A model generated the notes under the pieces. The model saw only the letters and a program-made list of their open reading frames with translations. It was not told the DNA's origin and made no database searches. The translations under genes were made by a program, and so were the position numbers. From Aquirufa ecclesiirivi (lineage in GTDB: Bacteria > Bacteroidota > Bacteroidia > Cytophagales > Spirosomataceae), in NCBI RefSeq assembly GCF_011250515.1, contig NZ_JAANOP010000009.1, forward strand, positions 1 through 64,000: a DNA stretch of 64,000 nucleotides, read 5' to 3'. Positions 36,001 through 44,972 of the stretch are shown piece after piece (within the stretch, counting starts at the first letter, position 1; the number at the start of each line of letters is the position of its first letter).

Positions 36001-36037
36001 AGCCAAAACTAAATTAGAAAGCTTACCCTTAAAATAA
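33014..36037 (+). CDS. Large secreted TPR-repeat protein
   Basis: A 1007-residue protein with a signal peptide (about 1-26, ending VVAQ), then helical tetratricopeptide repeats over nearly the whole length, e.g. FRQAKEYFDSKNYVAAKEEFSAYL and QKKYEQAIQAYTPLL. It has no enzyme domain and is probably a periplasmic or outer-membrane-associated scaffold. It opens an operon with an outer-membrane barrel (6 nt downstream), an HU-CCDC81/SPOR protein, a TonB-like protein, folC and trmB. The context suggests an envelope complex, but the job of this TPR protein is not known to me. Confidence 0.85.
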   Translation: MRKQNRTLCWIPAILFFMLSWSVVAQQTLSFGDQTLHFRQAKEYFDSKNYVAAKEEFSAYLASLEPLNNEQAGQRVLAEYYMTMCTLYMSQPEAEIVADRFVANYPEHPQAVKLMRGIGSFFYDNGDYKKAIKYLSKSSDTNLEAKFKLAVSYYQLKDIREALPLFNEIKVEPEEEFAFAAAYYAGVINFGEKRFGEANTDFKKAEGSSRFRKDIPNWIAMCYFHEGKFNELLNYAEPILKQKKAGYNLDELSLLVAEVQFKLGYFEKAAISYSLYKKLNPTKITSEIQYRFGYALYKTNKFNEASDELKALASKKDTLAQYAAFTLGLAQLKSGNLEATLQAFGQAKDLSFNAQIQEEAYFNFAKVLLDLGKASETIYAIQEFNKKYPNSKFTEESTELVADAFIHSNNIQAALDYLKGLANRNAKLNAAYQTLTYNLGVKAYNENKFDQALELFQTSSENPESADLKFQALFGKGEALSQQKKYEQAIQAYTPLLIGTPPVAKPNDFLQKVRMGLAYAYFNIKDFNKANVLFKAYVDRLKLSPDAKNNPTILIRLADTYLVSKKYDDALTYYNQAIDLAKTEKDYALYQKGVTLTYLNRDTEAKASFKQLRTSFPNSKYVDDAAFQENVISFNTNKYKEAIAGFTDLIETNSKSPYFTQALLKRAQSYANTNQHELSIVDYKRIIQEFPTDKTAKDALVGLQEELNEVGRPEDFGQLLGNFQKSSPDEAENVDLEYRAAKGIYLGEKYDKAIAPLKAFIEKYPNNENLVEATFLIADAAYRTNNKTEALVYYKKMVEQNVHPQINKAIQRSAEIELENKNYSASATLYHLYKSKYTGAKDQLVANNGLLNTFLEANMLDSAAYITDELIQLKEISEEEKAKLAEKMAATFETGGDVINQRNWLGITINLDKNDIGALAQLKLASLLYKESKFKESSDMILDKFRNVFSEASDAILGKAYILLADNFIALKNIPQARATLKSIVDNSSDAEVIQAAKTKLESLPLK

Positions 36038-36043
36038 TATAAG

Positions 36044-37741
36044 ATGAGATTCAATCGAACAGCTAAACAAGTACTATTCACTGCTACATTCGGACTCTGC
36101 TTAGGCGCATTTGAGGGTTTTGCCCAGAAAAGGGAAGGCTCCATCCAGGATGAGGCGATTGAAGTAGAAAAAACCAGAAAAATAGAATTACAACCACAAG
36201 TTTCGCGTGGATTTGACCCATTAATGGAAGCCCAAGATTTACGGAAGGATCGTAAAATGAAATACGATTTAGTAGATCGGAAATGGGAGGGAACATCTTT
36301 ACCCAAAATCAATAATTCGATCGTTGACCCTAGAGAAGGTGATGAATTAACATCCTCTTATGGACCAAAGTTTAAAAATGTATTCAAAGTTGGAGCTGGA
36401 AATTATGGCCATACCTTAATGAATGCTCATTTTGGATTTACTCCCAATGAAAATTCCTTTCATGGTTTATACATTAACCACGACGCGAATCGCAGAGGTC
36501 CTGTTGCCACCAGTTTCTCGGGTAGAAATGAAAATGAGATTAAAATTTATAGCAAAACATTCACGCCATCTTATTTGCTAAATGGCTCAATCGGCTATAA
36601 AAGGGTAGAGGCCAACTGGTATGGCAGACCAGAAGAGCAATTCAATAACATAGCCAATGGTACCTTTGGTATTTATTACGATCGCTTTAACTATGTCGGA
36701 AGTATCTCTAGTGCTAAAAAAGATGCGAAATTCGACTATATAGCTACTTCTGGATTAACGATGATGTCCAGCTCTCAAAATGAACGTGAGTGGTTATGGG
36801 ATAGTAAAATTCAAACGGTTTTAACGATCAACGATAATTTGTCGGCCCATTTTTCAGGCGATATGACCATGAGCGAATATGCTAGCTTGGAAAATAACCG
36901 CAGAGAGCTTTATCGAGTTAAACCAAGTTTCTTTTATAAAAATGATCGCGTATCCGTGCATGCCGGTATCAACGTGGTTAATGAAAAGGATAAACTTAAA
37001 GGTTTAAACACGACTAGTCTATTTCCAGTCGTGAAATTAGATTACAAAGCGGCTAATTTTATTCACTTTTTTGCAGGTTTAGGTGGAGATACCTATTTCA
37101 ATACCTTGAGTCAAATGGCTTCACAAAACCCCTGGTTGAGAAATCAAATCGATTTACGAAATACAGCTCAAACAGCGAATATATTTGGTGGATTTAAAGG
37201 ATCTAATGAGCGTAGCTTCGATTTTGAATTTAAATTCATGTATTCAGAATTTAAAAATTTATCCTTTTTTGTACCTAGTACAGCTGATAGCTCCAAATAC
37301 ACCGTTATCTATGCAGGCGATTTGAAAAATGCACAGGTTTTGAATTTCTCGGGACAATTTAATTACCAGTTGAATGAAAGATTCTTGTCAGTTTTGAAAT
37401 ATGATATTAATCAATATGAGAATTTAGGTAGTTTGGAAAAGGCCTACCACCGTCCAGCCATGAACATTTCCTTCACCAATTCCATCACATTCAAAGATAA
37501 AATCATCATTTCCCCAGATGTATATTACATGAATGGGCTTTATGGTTTAAATCCTAGAACCAATACAGCGGTGGCTATGAAGGATATCATAGATTTGAAC
37601 TTAAAAGTGAATTATTTAATCACTAAAAAGTTTAATGCGGCGGTGAGTGCCAATAATTTACTTGGAAAAAATTACGAAAGGTATTTATTTTACCCTTCAC
37701 AAGGCTTAAACTATACAGTAAGCGTTGCTTATTCATTCTAA
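36044..37741 (+). CDS. Outer-membrane beta-barrel protein (TonB-dependent-receptor-like, no plug)
   Basis: A 565-residue exported protein with a signal peptide at about 1-28 (ending GFAQ). A charged N-terminal linker (about 30-105) is followed by many amphipathic strands, and the protein ends in aromatic YTVSVAYSF, the usual barrel C-terminus. A plug domain as in classical TonB receptors is not obvious, and length is below that of a full receptor. It lies between the TPR gene and the HU-CCDC81/SPOR gene in one operon that also encodes a TonB-like protein. The ligand is unknown. Confidence 0.72.
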   Translation: MRFNRTAKQVLFTATFGLCLGAFEGFAQKREGSIQDEAIEVEKTRKIELQPQVSRGFDPLMEAQDLRKDRKMKYDLVDRKWEGTSLPKINNSIVDPREGDELTSSYGPKFKNVFKVGAGNYGHTLMNAHFGFTPNENSFHGLYINHDANRRGPVATSFSGRNENEIKIYSKTFTPSYLLNGSIGYKRVEANWYGRPEEQFNNIANGTFGIYYDRFNYVGSISSAKKDAKFDYIATSGLTMMSSSQNEREWLWDSKIQTVLTINDNLSAHFSGDMTMSEYASLENNRRELYRVKPSFFYKNDRVSVHAGINVVNEKDKLKGLNTTSLFPVVKLDYKAANFIHFFAGLGGDTYFNTLSQMASQNPWLRNQIDLRNTAQTANIFGGFKGSNERSFDFEFKFMYSEFKNLSFFVPSTADSSKYTVIYAGDLKNAQVLNFSGQFNYQLNERFLSVLKYDINQYENLGSLEKAYHRPAMNISFTNSITFKDKIIISPDVYYMNGLYGLNPRTNTAVAMKDIIDLNLKVNYLITKKFNAAVSANNLLGKNYERYLFYPSQGLNYTVSVAYSF

Positions 37742-37742
37742 T

Positions 37743-38780
37743 ATGACCATCAATAACTCCATAGTTACATTAATTGAAACATTACTCTATGAGCATGACT
37801 GCATCATCATTCCTAATTTTGGGGGTTTTGTTGTCAATGTGAAAGATTTTGAGTTCAATACTAAGGAGGAAAAAATATACCCCAGAAAAAGGTGGATTGC
37901 CTTCAACGAAAGACTACGGTCTGATGATGGTGTTTTAGCGACAGCCTGGGCAAAAAAGGAAAGAATCAGTCATAAGATAGCTTTTGACCAAATCAGTCAA
38001 TTTGGTCAATCACTAAAAGATTCATTGAAATCTGAACCAATTATCGTTTTACCTAAATTAGGAACATTTAGTTTAACTGCTGAATCAAAAATTTCTTTCC
38101 TTCCTAATCCTGAACAAAATTTTGATTTAAGTCAGTTTGGTTTATTGCCTGTAGGTTTACCCTCAGCTACAAAAATTTCAAAGCCTGTTTTATTGGAGAA
38201 CCCCATTGAAAAGTCCTTGACTTTGCATGAAGAAATAAGTGAGGAAACAATAGAAGAAGAGGAATTGGTACCCAGCAGAATCAGTACGAAAGTTTATGTA
38301 TATGCACTTCTAGCCTTTTTATTAGGAGGATTAAGTGCCTATTATTTAACGGAACCAAATTCGCGTTATGTTAATAGCTCATTGAGTCCATTTACGATTA
38401 AAATCAAGAAAGAGAAAAATACTCCAACTATCTCAAAAAGCCAGTTGCCAATTCCTGAGGAAAAGACAATTGCCACTGATTCAAGTATTCAAGCAAGTCC
38501 CCAAGAGCCTTCTATTGAAGATATAAAAACTCCAGTTAACCATGAATCCAATTCCGTTTTCTTGGTTGCAGCCAGTTTTCAAACACAGGCAAAAGCAGAA
38601 TTAGCTCTAAGTGAATTAAAGTCCAAGGGATTTGATCAAGCTGTCATTTTACCAAAATCAGCAGATGCAATTCATTTTCGTGTAAGTATTGGCACAGAAG
38701 CCAGTATGGAAGCAGGATATAAAAAGGCGGCTGAAATTAAAAGTCAAAAGAAATTAGACATTTGGGTGTATAAACCATAA
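37743..38780 (+). CDS. HU-CCDC81 and SPOR domain membrane protein
   Basis: A 345-residue protein. The N-terminal region (about 1-130, with HDCIIIPNFGGFVVNVKDFEF and VLPKLGTFSLTAESKISF) matches the Bacteroidota HU-CCDC81 double domain. A transmembrane helix is at about 191-209 (VYVYALLAFLLGGLSAYYL), and a C-terminal SPOR domain covers about 270-345 (FLVAASFQTQAKAELALSEL). SPOR domains bind denuded peptidoglycan, so it may link a cytoplasmic assembly to the septal or lateral wall. The ATG at 37743 begins 1 nt after the barrel gene's stop. Confidence 0.85.
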   Translation: MTINNSIVTLIETLLYEHDCIIIPNFGGFVVNVKDFEFNTKEEKIYPRKRWIAFNERLRSDDGVLATAWAKKERISHKIAFDQISQFGQSLKDSLKSEPIIVLPKLGTFSLTAESKISFLPNPEQNFDLSQFGLLPVGLPSATKISKPVLLENPIEKSLTLHEEISEETIEEEELVPSRISTKVYVYALLAFLLGGLSAYYLTEPNSRYVNSSLSPFTIKIKKEKNTPTISKSQLPIPEEKTIATDSSIQASPQEPSIEDIKTPVNHESNSVFLVAASFQTQAKAELALSELKSKGFDQAVILPKSADAIHFRVSIGTEASMEAGYKKAAEIKSQKKLDIWVYKP

Positions 38781-38784
38781 GGAT

Positions 38785-39678
38785 ATGAATAGCGTTCTAG
38801 CACAAAAAGAACTAGAGAAAAAAAATCAGTTAAAGGCATTAGCACTCACGATCTTAATCAATGGTGGGCTTTTGTTGATTTTCTGGACTTTGAATATTTG
38901 GTCTGGTGATGAGGTAAAAATGGAAATTCCAGCTGGTGGATTTGAAGTTAACTATGGAAATACGGATGAAGGGGGAGGAAATGTTCAAACCCACAATCAA
39001 GCCAATGACTTACCTGATGAAGTAGAATCTAAACCAGCGGATAAAAAAGTAGAACCTAAGAAAGAAATTGTTAAAACTACACCGACTAAAGAAAGCCCCT
39101 TATTAAGCTCAACAGTAAAAAGTACGGTTAAAATTGCTGATAAACCAGCTGAAAAATTGTCTGTTCAGCCTCCGAAAACCGTAGTGGAAGAACAACCTAA
39201 AATTGATGAATCTGCTTTATTCAAAAAGAAATCCAGTAGTAATGGAACCAGAGGAACTAGTGATGCTCCAGGAGGAAATTCCAATGGAAATGATAAAGGT
39301 AAAATAGGCGATAAGGGTCAATTAGATGGGGATATCAATAATTCTGCCATTTATTCAGGACAAAAGGGTAAAGGTGGGGGTAGTGGAGGTGGAATCGGTG
39401 GAGGAAATGGTGTAGCCTTAAATATGACGGGATGGGCATTAGCCTCTAGACCTCAAGTAAACGATGATTCAGATGAATCGGGTATCATTCGTTTTTCTCT
39501 AAAAATTGATGAAAGTGGAAATATCATTTCTTTACGAATCATTGAAAATACCTTATCGGCTTCTGTGGCTCAGAAATATAAAAGAGCAGTAGAAAAATTA
39601 AGTTTTAAGCCTACTTCTGGAGGTGAACGCCCAGAAGTATCCACTGGAACCATTGTATTTAAAATCAATTCGAAATAA
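38785..39678 (+). CDS. TonB-family energy transducer-like protein
   Basis: A 297-residue protein with a single N-terminal helix (about 17-35, ALALTILINGGLLLIFWTL). A Lys/Pro/Glu-rich linker (about 70-135) and a glycine-rich stretch (about 190-205) follow, and the C-terminal domain (about 210-297) resembles TonB C-terminal domains (IIRFSLKIDESGNIISLRIIE, LSFKPTSGG). Such proteins pass proton-motive energy from ExbB-ExbD to outer-membrane proteins. No exbB or exbD is in this window. The barrel protein two genes upstream is a possible partner (inference). Confidence 0.78.
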   Translation: MNSVLAQKELEKKNQLKALALTILINGGLLLIFWTLNIWSGDEVKMEIPAGGFEVNYGNTDEGGGNVQTHNQANDLPDEVESKPADKKVEPKKEIVKTTPTKESPLLSSTVKSTVKIADKPAEKLSVQPPKTVVEEQPKIDESALFKKKSSSNGTRGTSDAPGGNSNGNDKGKIGDKGQLDGDINNSAIYSGQKGKGGGSGGGIGGGNGVALNMTGWALASRPQVNDDSDESGIIRFSLKIDESGNIISLRIIENTLSASVAQKYKRAVEKLSFKPTSGGERPEVSTGTIVFKINSK

Positions 39679-39695
39679 TTCTATTACATCATCGA

Positions 39696-40994
39696 ATGGA
39701 TTATAAAGAAGTCATTGCTTTTTTATATAAGCAATTACCCGTGTTTCATCGGGAAGGAAAAAAAGCATTCAAACCCGGTCTTGGGAATATCCAACAATTA
39801 TGTGAACGTTTAGGAAATCCTCAAGATTCTTTCAAAGCATTGCATATTGCTGGCACCAATGGAAAGGGGAGTTCTTCCCATTTCATGGCATCTATTTTAC
39901 AAGAGCACGGATATCGAGTAGGACTTTATACCTCTCCACATCTACAATCTTTTACAGAGAGAATTAAGTTCAATGGGCAAAATGTCGCAGAGGATTGGGT
40001 CGTACAATTTGTAGAAAAAAACATTCAACTTATTCAGGATATCAAACCATCCTTTTTTGAGTGGACCGTGATAATGGCTTTCTCTTATTTCAAAGAACAA
40101 CAAGTGGAATGGGCTGTCATTGAAACAGGATTGGGTGGTCGACTAGATTCTACGAATATCATTCTGCCGGAAGCTTGTTTGATAACGAATATCAGTTGGG
40201 ATCATCAAGACATTTTGGGTGATAGCTTAGAGTTAATTGCTGGGGAAAAAGCAGGGATCATTAAACAAGGAGTTCCAATCTGTATTTCGGAGCGACAAAG
40301 TTTTTCTGAACAAATATTCCAAAAAAAGGCTCAAGAGATGTTTGCGCCTATCATTTTTGCTGAAGATAAAATACATTGGGATTCATATGTCAATGATCAG
40401 GACTTTCTACATCTTCGTGGAAAATCAAGTCAGCATAAAACTTTTGATATTATTTCTCCCTATACTGGTGAATACCAAGTAAAAAATATTGCTGGCGTTT
40501 TAGCTTGGTGCGAACAAATTCAAGAATTACATATTATTCCATTACAGTGGGATAAAATTTTGATTGGAATAGAGAAATCAAAAATAAATACCCAATTGCG
40601 AGGTAGATGGGAGATACTTCAAAAAAATCCTTGGATTGTAGCTGATACGGGACATAATGAAAGTGGTATTACCCAATTATTAACCCAGGTCAAGCAACAA
40701 AACCGAGGTCAATTGTGGATAATTTTGGGCATGGTTGCCGATAAAGATATTCATTTGGTGTTAACATTATTCCCCAAAGATGCCAATTATATCTTTTGTC
40801 AAGCACAAAATCCAAGAGCCCTTTCCGCAGAAAATCTTCAAAAAATGGCATTAGAGCATGGATTAGAGGGTATTTGTGAAAATAATGTAAATAAAGCTAT
40901 TGAAATAGCTAAACTTTCCAGCAAGGAAAATGATTTTATTTTAATTACGGGTAGCACCTATTTGGTTGCTGAAATAAATGTAGGTTTTGAGTAG
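39696..40994 (+). CDS. folC: Folylpolyglutamate synthase / dihydrofolate synthase
   Basis: A 432-residue Mur-ligase-like enzyme that adds glutamate to dihydropteroate and folates. The ATP-binding loop GTNGKGSSS is at about 53-61, YTSPHLQSFTERI follows, and the catalytic region ETGLGGRLDSTN is near residue 147. The C-terminal Mur ligase domain has ADTGHNESG at about 315. Length is normal. It is the fifth gene of the envelope operon and overlaps trmB by 8 nt. The folB gene for an earlier folate step is elsewhere in the window (56557-56919). Confidence 0.93.
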   Translation: MDYKEVIAFLYKQLPVFHREGKKAFKPGLGNIQQLCERLGNPQDSFKALHIAGTNGKGSSSHFMASILQEHGYRVGLYTSPHLQSFTERIKFNGQNVAEDWVVQFVEKNIQLIQDIKPSFFEWTVIMAFSYFKEQQVEWAVIETGLGGRLDSTNIILPEACLITNISWDHQDILGDSLELIAGEKAGIIKQGVPICISERQSFSEQIFQKKAQEMFAPIIFAEDKIHWDSYVNDQDFLHLRGKSSQHKTFDIISPYTGEYQVKNIAGVLAWCEQIQELHIIPLQWDKILIGIEKSKINTQLRGRWEILQKNPWIVADTGHNESGITQLLTQVKQQNRGQLWIILGMVADKDIHLVLTLFPKDANYIFCQAQNPRALSAENLQKMALEHGLEGICENNVNKAIEIAKLSSKENDFILITGSTYLVAEINVGFE

Positions 40995-41646
40995 AAGAAA
41001 AGAATACAAATACGATATAGCGATTCGTTCACCTTGGGTCATTCAGTCAGGTAAAGATTTTTTTGATTCCTGTAGAAATAAGTGGAATGAAATTTATTTT
41101 AAAAATTCGAATCCCATAGTAGTAGAACTTGGTTGTGGTCGGGGTGAATATAGTTTAGGTTTAGCTAAATTATTTCCGGAAAAAAATTTTATCGGAATTG
41201 ACATCAAAGGAGATCGGTTGGCAGCAGGTGCTAGACAAGCGGAAGCGGAAGGATTAACGAATGTCGTTTTTTTGAGAATTCATATCCAGCATTTACCTGA
41301 ATTCTTTGCAGAAAATGAGGTGGATGAAATCTGGATTACTTTTCCTGATCCGCGTCCAAAAGATCGGGATGAAAAGAAACGCCTGACTTTCCCTTTTTTT
41401 CTAAACAAATATCAAACTGTGTTAAAAAGTCAAGGGATTGTACATTTAAAAACAGATTCAGATTCCTTATTTGAATATTCCTTGGAACAATTAGATAAAG
41501 AACCTTGGCAATTACTCATTCAGACCTGGAATTTATATCAATCAGAATGGAATCAAGATCATTATGGGATCAAAACACGATTTGAAGAGCTTTTTTACCA
41601 AAAAGGATTTTCCATTAAATATCTTCGAGCAATTAATAACAAATAA
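40987..41646 (+). CDS. trmB: tRNA (guanine-N7-)-methyltransferase
   Basis: A 219-residue methyltransferase that makes m7G at position 46 of tRNA. The SAM motif VVELGCGRGEYSLGLAKLFPEKNFIGIDIKGDRL is at about 45-78, and the signature ITFPDPRPKDRDEKKRLT at about 118-135. The best start is a TTG at 40987, inside the folC 3' end (8-nt overlap), because the conserved N-terminus SRRKEYKY begins there and no ATG is nearby. The start may be weak and coupled to folC translation. A bidirectional terminator follows immediately. Confidence 0.92.
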   Translation: MSRRKEYKYDIAIRSPWVIQSGKDFFDSCRNKWNEIYFKNSNPIVVELGCGRGEYSLGLAKLFPEKNFIGIDIKGDRLAAGARQAEAEGLTNVVFLRIHIQHLPEFFAENEVDEIWITFPDPRPKDRDEKKRLTFPFFLNKYQTVLKSQGIVHLKTDSDSLFEYSLEQLDKEPWQLLIQTWNLYQSEWNQDHYGIKTRFEELFYQKGFSIKYLRAINNK

Positions 41647-41675
41647 AAAAGGGAGGTTTAAGCCTCCCTTTTTTA
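41646..41675. terminator. Bidirectional terminator between trmB and gap
   Basis: A perfect 12-bp stem (AAAAAAGGGAGG/CCTCCCTTTTTT) with a 6-nt loop TTTAAG. With A and T runs on either side it can serve trmB on the + strand and gap on the minus strand. Confidence 0.93.
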
Positions 41676-41692
41676 ATATAACATATGAAATA

Positions 41693-42709
<1,017 letters not shown>

Positions 42710-42793
42710 TTAAAATCAAAAATAGCCATTTTTCCTCAATTCTCAAAAATTGAACGATAAATATAAGTTTAATCGCACAGGAGGCACTTTACA

Positions 42794-42827
42794 CAAAAGT
42801 AAACAGGCAATTAAACATTTACCCAAA
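42794..42827 (-). promoter_or_regulatory. Promoter candidate of gap
   Basis: On the minus strand TTTG (42827-42824), a 22-nt spacer and TACTTTTG (42801-42794). The spacer is at the long end of the usual range. Confidence 0.6.
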
Positions 42828-43047
42828 TAGCTAAATATATGAATTTATTGAAAAAATTACTGGATACGTTTTTTATTCAAGCTTTTTTTGCATATTTACA
42901 TAAGCCAATCGCTCTGCATTCATAGAAGGGTAGGGGCGTGACAGAATGTCACTTGTCTTTTTAGCTAATTTCTAGCGCTGTTTCCACCAAATATAATTTC
43001 GAGCATATTATCAACTAACTGATAATCAACCATTTGACTTATTAAAG

Positions 43048-43075
43048 TTGAAGTTAAATTTTACTGCTATTTTTG
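43048..43075 (+). promoter_or_regulatory. Promoter candidate of dapD
   Basis: TTG at 43048-43050, a 17-nt spacer and TATTTTTG at 43068-43075. The predicted leader is about 100 nt. Confidence 0.5.
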
Positions 43076-43184
43076 CTATTTTGAGAAAGGTATTTCAATA
43101 TTCCTACAGATAATTCCTTTACCATATTGATTATGCAGGCATTTTCTCCGTTCTTTGTAGTATCAAATTTTGCATACATATTAT

Positions 43185-44003
43185 ATGAATTCATTAGAAA
43201 ATATCATTCAATCTGCTTGGGAAGATACTTCCTTGCGTCAAAACCCGGAAGTTGTACAAGCCATTGAAGAAGTAGTAGAAAAAGTCGACAAAGGAATCCT
43301 TCGTACGGCAGAACCACTAGCTGATGGAAGCTGGCAAGTGAATGAATGGGTTAAAAAAGCCATTGTGATGTATTTCCCTATTCGTCAGATGTCTGTTAGT
43401 GAAGTAGGCATATTTGAATACCATGATAAAATGCGTTTAAAATCAAACTACAAGGAATTGGGAGTTCGTGTAGTTCCGCCAGCTGTAGCCCGTTATGGTG
43501 CTTATTTAGCGAAAGGAACTATTTTAATGCCTTCTTATGTGAACATAGGTGCTTATGTAGATGAAGGAACCATGGTGGATACTTGGGCAACAGTGGGTAG
43601 TTGTGCTCAAATTGGTAAACATGTCCATTTAAGTGGTGGTGTAGGTATTGGCGGCGTATTAGAACCCCCTCAAGCTGCACCGGTGATTATTGAGGATGGC
43701 GCATTTATTGGTTCACGTTGCATCGTAGTTGAAGGTGCTCATATTGGCAAAAAAGCTGTTTTAGGAGCTGGTGTGACCATTACAGGTAGTTCAAAGATCA
43801 TTGATGTCAGTGGTCCAGAACCAGTAGAATACATTGGATATGTTCCTGAAAATTCTGTCGTTATCCCTGGTAGCATACAAAAGACTTTTGCAGCTGGCAC
43901 TTATGGTGTTCCATGTGCACTTATCATCGGAAAAAGAAAAGAAAGTACTGATTTAAAGACTTCCTTGAATCAAGCCTTACGAGAAAACAATGTAGTCGTT
44001 TAA
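43185..44003 (+). CDS. dapD: 2,3,4,5-tetrahydropyridine-2,6-dicarboxylate N-succinyltransferase
   Basis: A 272-residue acyltransferase of the lysine/diaminopimelate pathway. A helical N-terminal domain is followed by a left-handed beta-helix built from hexapeptide repeats (GAYVDEGTMVDTWATVGSCAQIGKHVHLSGGVGIGGVLEP). This last segment is diagnostic for DapD. The ATG at 43185 is preferred to a TTG at 43170, because it starts the typical N-terminal helix. Its terminator (44028-44052) touches the start codon of the next gene. Confidence 0.95.
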   Translation: MNSLENIIQSAWEDTSLRQNPEVVQAIEEVVEKVDKGILRTAEPLADGSWQVNEWVKKAIVMYFPIRQMSVSEVGIFEYHDKMRLKSNYKELGVRVVPPAVARYGAYLAKGTILMPSYVNIGAYVDEGTMVDTWATVGSCAQIGKHVHLSGGVGIGGVLEPPQAAPVIIEDGAFIGSRCIVVEGAHIGKKAVLGAGVTITGSSKIIDVSGPEPVEYIGYVPENSVVIPGSIQKTFAAGTYGVPCALIIGKRKESTDLKTSLNQALRENNVVV

Positions 44004-44027
44004 CGTCAGAAATTTGAATACCTTTAC

Positions 44028-44052
44028 ACCCGGCTAAACACCGGGTTTTTTT
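44028..44052 (+). terminator. Rho-independent terminator of dapD, touching the next ATG
   Basis: Stem ACCCGG/CCGGGT with a 7-nt loop, then seven Ts ending at 44052. The ATG of the CvfB-like gene is at 44053, directly adjacent. Confidence 0.9.
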
Positions 44053-44895
44053 ATGGAAAATGAATTAAAAATTGGGGAATATAATCGATTAAGAATCGTC
44101 AAAGAAGTCCCCTTTGGATTGTATTTAGATGGTTATGAAGATGAAATACTTCTACCTCTTCAGTATGTACCAGAAAGCTATGAAATTGATGGCTTTATTG
44201 ATGTTTTCATCTACCGAGACTCGGAAGATCGAATCATCGCTACGACTTTAAAGCCATTAGCTACGATTAATCAGTTTGCTTTCTTAGAAGTTAAACAAGT
44301 TACACCCATTGGCGTTTTCCTTGAATGGGGGCTCATGAAAGATCTTTTGGTTCCTTTTGGGCAACAATGGGAAAAGATGTCAGTTGGGAAGTCCTATTTA
44401 GTATATGTCTACCTAGACGCACAAACAGATCGTATTGTAGCTTCGGCTAGAATTGATAAGTTTTTATCCCAATTAGACGAGGTTGAAGAATTTACCATTG
44501 GACAAAAAGTACAAGCATTACCTTTTGAATACACGAACTTAGGAATCAAATGCCTTGTAAACAATTGTAAACTAGGTCAATTATTCAAAAATGAAATATT
44601 TACAAATGTTAAACTTGGTGAAATGTTAGATGTTTACATTGATAACATTCGCGAAGATGGTAAATTAGACTTACGAATAGAACCCGTAGGCATTCAACGA
44701 ATGGATTCACAAAGGGAAAAGATCATGGAGGCAATTACGCTACATGGTGGAACCTTAAACCTACACGACAAAAGCCCTGCTGAAGAAATATATGAGCAAT
44801 TAGGTATGTCCAAGAAAGATTTCAAAAAGGCTGTAGGTGGATTATACAAAAGTAAACTCATTATACTTGGTGACAATTGTATAATCAAATCGTAA
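44053..44895 (+). CDS. CvfB-like S1 RNA-binding protein (YitL family)
   Basis: A 280-residue protein with three S1-like OB domains (about 1-70, 72-140, 150-210). A C-terminal winged helix follows (EEIYEQLGMSKKDFKKAVGGLYKSKLIIL, about 237-270). This is the CvfB/YitL architecture; the Staphylococcus protein binds RNA and affects virulence factors. The role here is unknown but probably RNA-linked. The start codon is immediately behind the dapD terminator, so expression probably depends on readthrough from dapD or on a promoter inside dapD. Confidence 0.88.
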   Translation: MENELKIGEYNRLRIVKEVPFGLYLDGYEDEILLPLQYVPESYEIDGFIDVFIYRDSEDRIIATTLKPLATINQFAFLEVKQVTPIGVFLEWGLMKDLLVPFGQQWEKMSVGKSYLVYVYLDAQTDRIVASARIDKFLSQLDEVEEFTIGQKVQALPFEYTNLGIKCLVNNCKLGQLFKNEIFTNVKLGEMLDVYIDNIREDGKLDLRIEPVGIQRMDSQREKIMEAITLHGGTLNLHDKSPAEEIYEQLGMSKKDFKKAVGGLYKSKLIILGDNCIIKS

Positions 44896-44916
44896 ACATT
44901 TGTAACACAAATAAAT

Positions 44917-44947
44917 TTTGCTTTTGTCTTTTATAAATTTACCTTTG
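44917..44947 (+). promoter_or_regulatory. Promoter of the XRE-family regulator
   Basis: TTTG at 44917-44920, a 19-nt spacer and TACCTTTG at 44940-44947 match the Bacteroidota consensus exactly. The leader would be about 20 nt. Confidence 0.8.
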
Positions 44948-44972
44948 TAACTCCAATTGATTATTTACAAAG

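Noticed and set aside
42839-42925. 28-codon reading frame in the gap-dapD interval
   Set aside because: Short, AT-rich and without a convincing initiation region or neighbour relation; likely chance.
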